From JAJDFU01 sp964641965 (lineage in GTDB: Bacteria; Bacteroidota; Bacteroidia; Chitinophagales; Saprospiraceae), in assembly GCA_964641965.1 (NCBI GenBank), contig CAZXLD010000032.1, forward strand, positions 1-55,435: 55,435 nt of DNA, given 5' to 3'. Position numbers and translations under genes: made by a program. The stretch's first letter is position 1; each line of letters begins with the position of its first letter. The notes below the pieces were generated by a model. The model was not told the DNA's origin and made no database searches. It saw only the letters and a program-made list of their open reading frames with translations. Of the stretch, positions 55,188 through 55,435 are shown piece after piece.

Positions 55188-55392
55188 TGCTAGTGCCTTG
55201 CGGCGCGTTACTTACGCCTTAAGGCTTGAAGCTATGAATACTGGATGCTGGATACTCGATGGACGGTGCACGGTACACGGACAACCTATATCAGGGACGT
55301 ACACCATCTGCCATTCGACATTTGCCATTTGCAACTCGTCATTCCACACCCCGCACTCGCCATTCCCCATTTGCCATTTGCCATTTGCCAAT
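55188..55392 (-). repeat. ~205-bp non-coding repeat element, copy B
   Basis: The reverse complement matches copy A (31356-31565) closely from the CTAGCA end through the GCCTTAAGGC palindrome to the heptamer end (here TTTGCCA-type). The small differences include one missing heptamer-like unit and a 4-bp indel. It directly follows a terminator. The sequence after 55392 differs from that beside copy A, which helps set the boundary. Confidence 0.88.
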
Positions 55393-55435
55393 TAATGAAT
55401 AATCGAGAATTGGACATTGAAAATCCGATTACAAA

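Noticed and set aside
55320..55392. Possible CRISPR array from TTTGCCA-type repeats
   Set aside because: The units are only about 7 bp with no spacers, and no cas genes are present.
55114..55395. 93-codon plus-strand ORF over repeat copy B
   Set aside because: It consists of the terminator and repeat copy B; the same element at 31.4 kb has a disrupted frame.

Overview
The window reads as chromosomal DNA of a Bacteroidota bacterium, most likely from the Saprospiria (Lewinella/Haliscomenobacter-like). The evidence is four secreted proteins with type IX secretion (T9SS) C-terminal sorting domains, a GldC gliding protein, DUF4249 and DUF4270 lipoproteins, promoter boxes of the Bacteroidota type TAnnTTTG, the carboxynorspermidine polyamine pathway, and the Cys-rich 'PCDDxNPxTxND' linkers that I associate with Saprospiria secreted proteins. 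The lineage is an inference; there is no rRNA in the window.

Layout. 1-420: a non-coding stretch packed with back-to-back palindromes. 422-3516 (minus): polyphosphate kinase and a DUF72 protein. 3592-11966 (plus): a tightly coupled biotin run, bioF - small envelope protein - bioD - bioA - ketoacyl synthase - membrane lipoprotein - bioB, followed by tpiA, an S24/LexA-like regulator and a small coupled protein. 11972-19842 (minus): biotin carboxylase accC, a lipoprotein, and two tandem paralogous T9SS metalloprotease-like proteins, with clear hairpin terminators. 20207-27350 (plus): beta-helix lipoprotein, Cu(I) ATPase, DUF4249 lipoprotein, NAD-binding protein, gldC, SRP RNA and short transaldolase. 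27347-31319: nucleoside phosphorylase, ArsC-like protein, hemF, a lipoprotein and a LuxE/PaaK-like acyltransferase. 31931-35187: carboxynorspermidine dehydrogenase and decarboxylase plus prmC. 35235-36970: small membrane protein, GNAT and DUF805. 37030-40694 (minus): a DUF4270 - kelch - outer-membrane barrel operon. 41397-43485: ECF sigma factor and a regulator-like protein whose C-terminus looks like an outer-membrane barrel. 43765-55112: S10 carboxypeptidase, DinB, M43 protease, YCF48-type propeller, SLOG-like lipoprotein and a 1364-residue DUF5060 glycosidase-like protein.

How it fits together: primary metabolism (biotin, haem, polyamine, central carbon) alternates with secreted or surface proteins. 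accC needs biotin and lies just beyond the biotin run, although its partner accB is not here. The most unexplained signals are the palindrome array at the left edge, a ~205-bp non-coding element present twice in inverted orientation (31.4 kb and 55.3 kb), the non-standard genes inside the biotin run, and the sigma-linked protein that may span both membranes. I saw no tRNA, rRNA, CRISPR array, transposase or phage gene.
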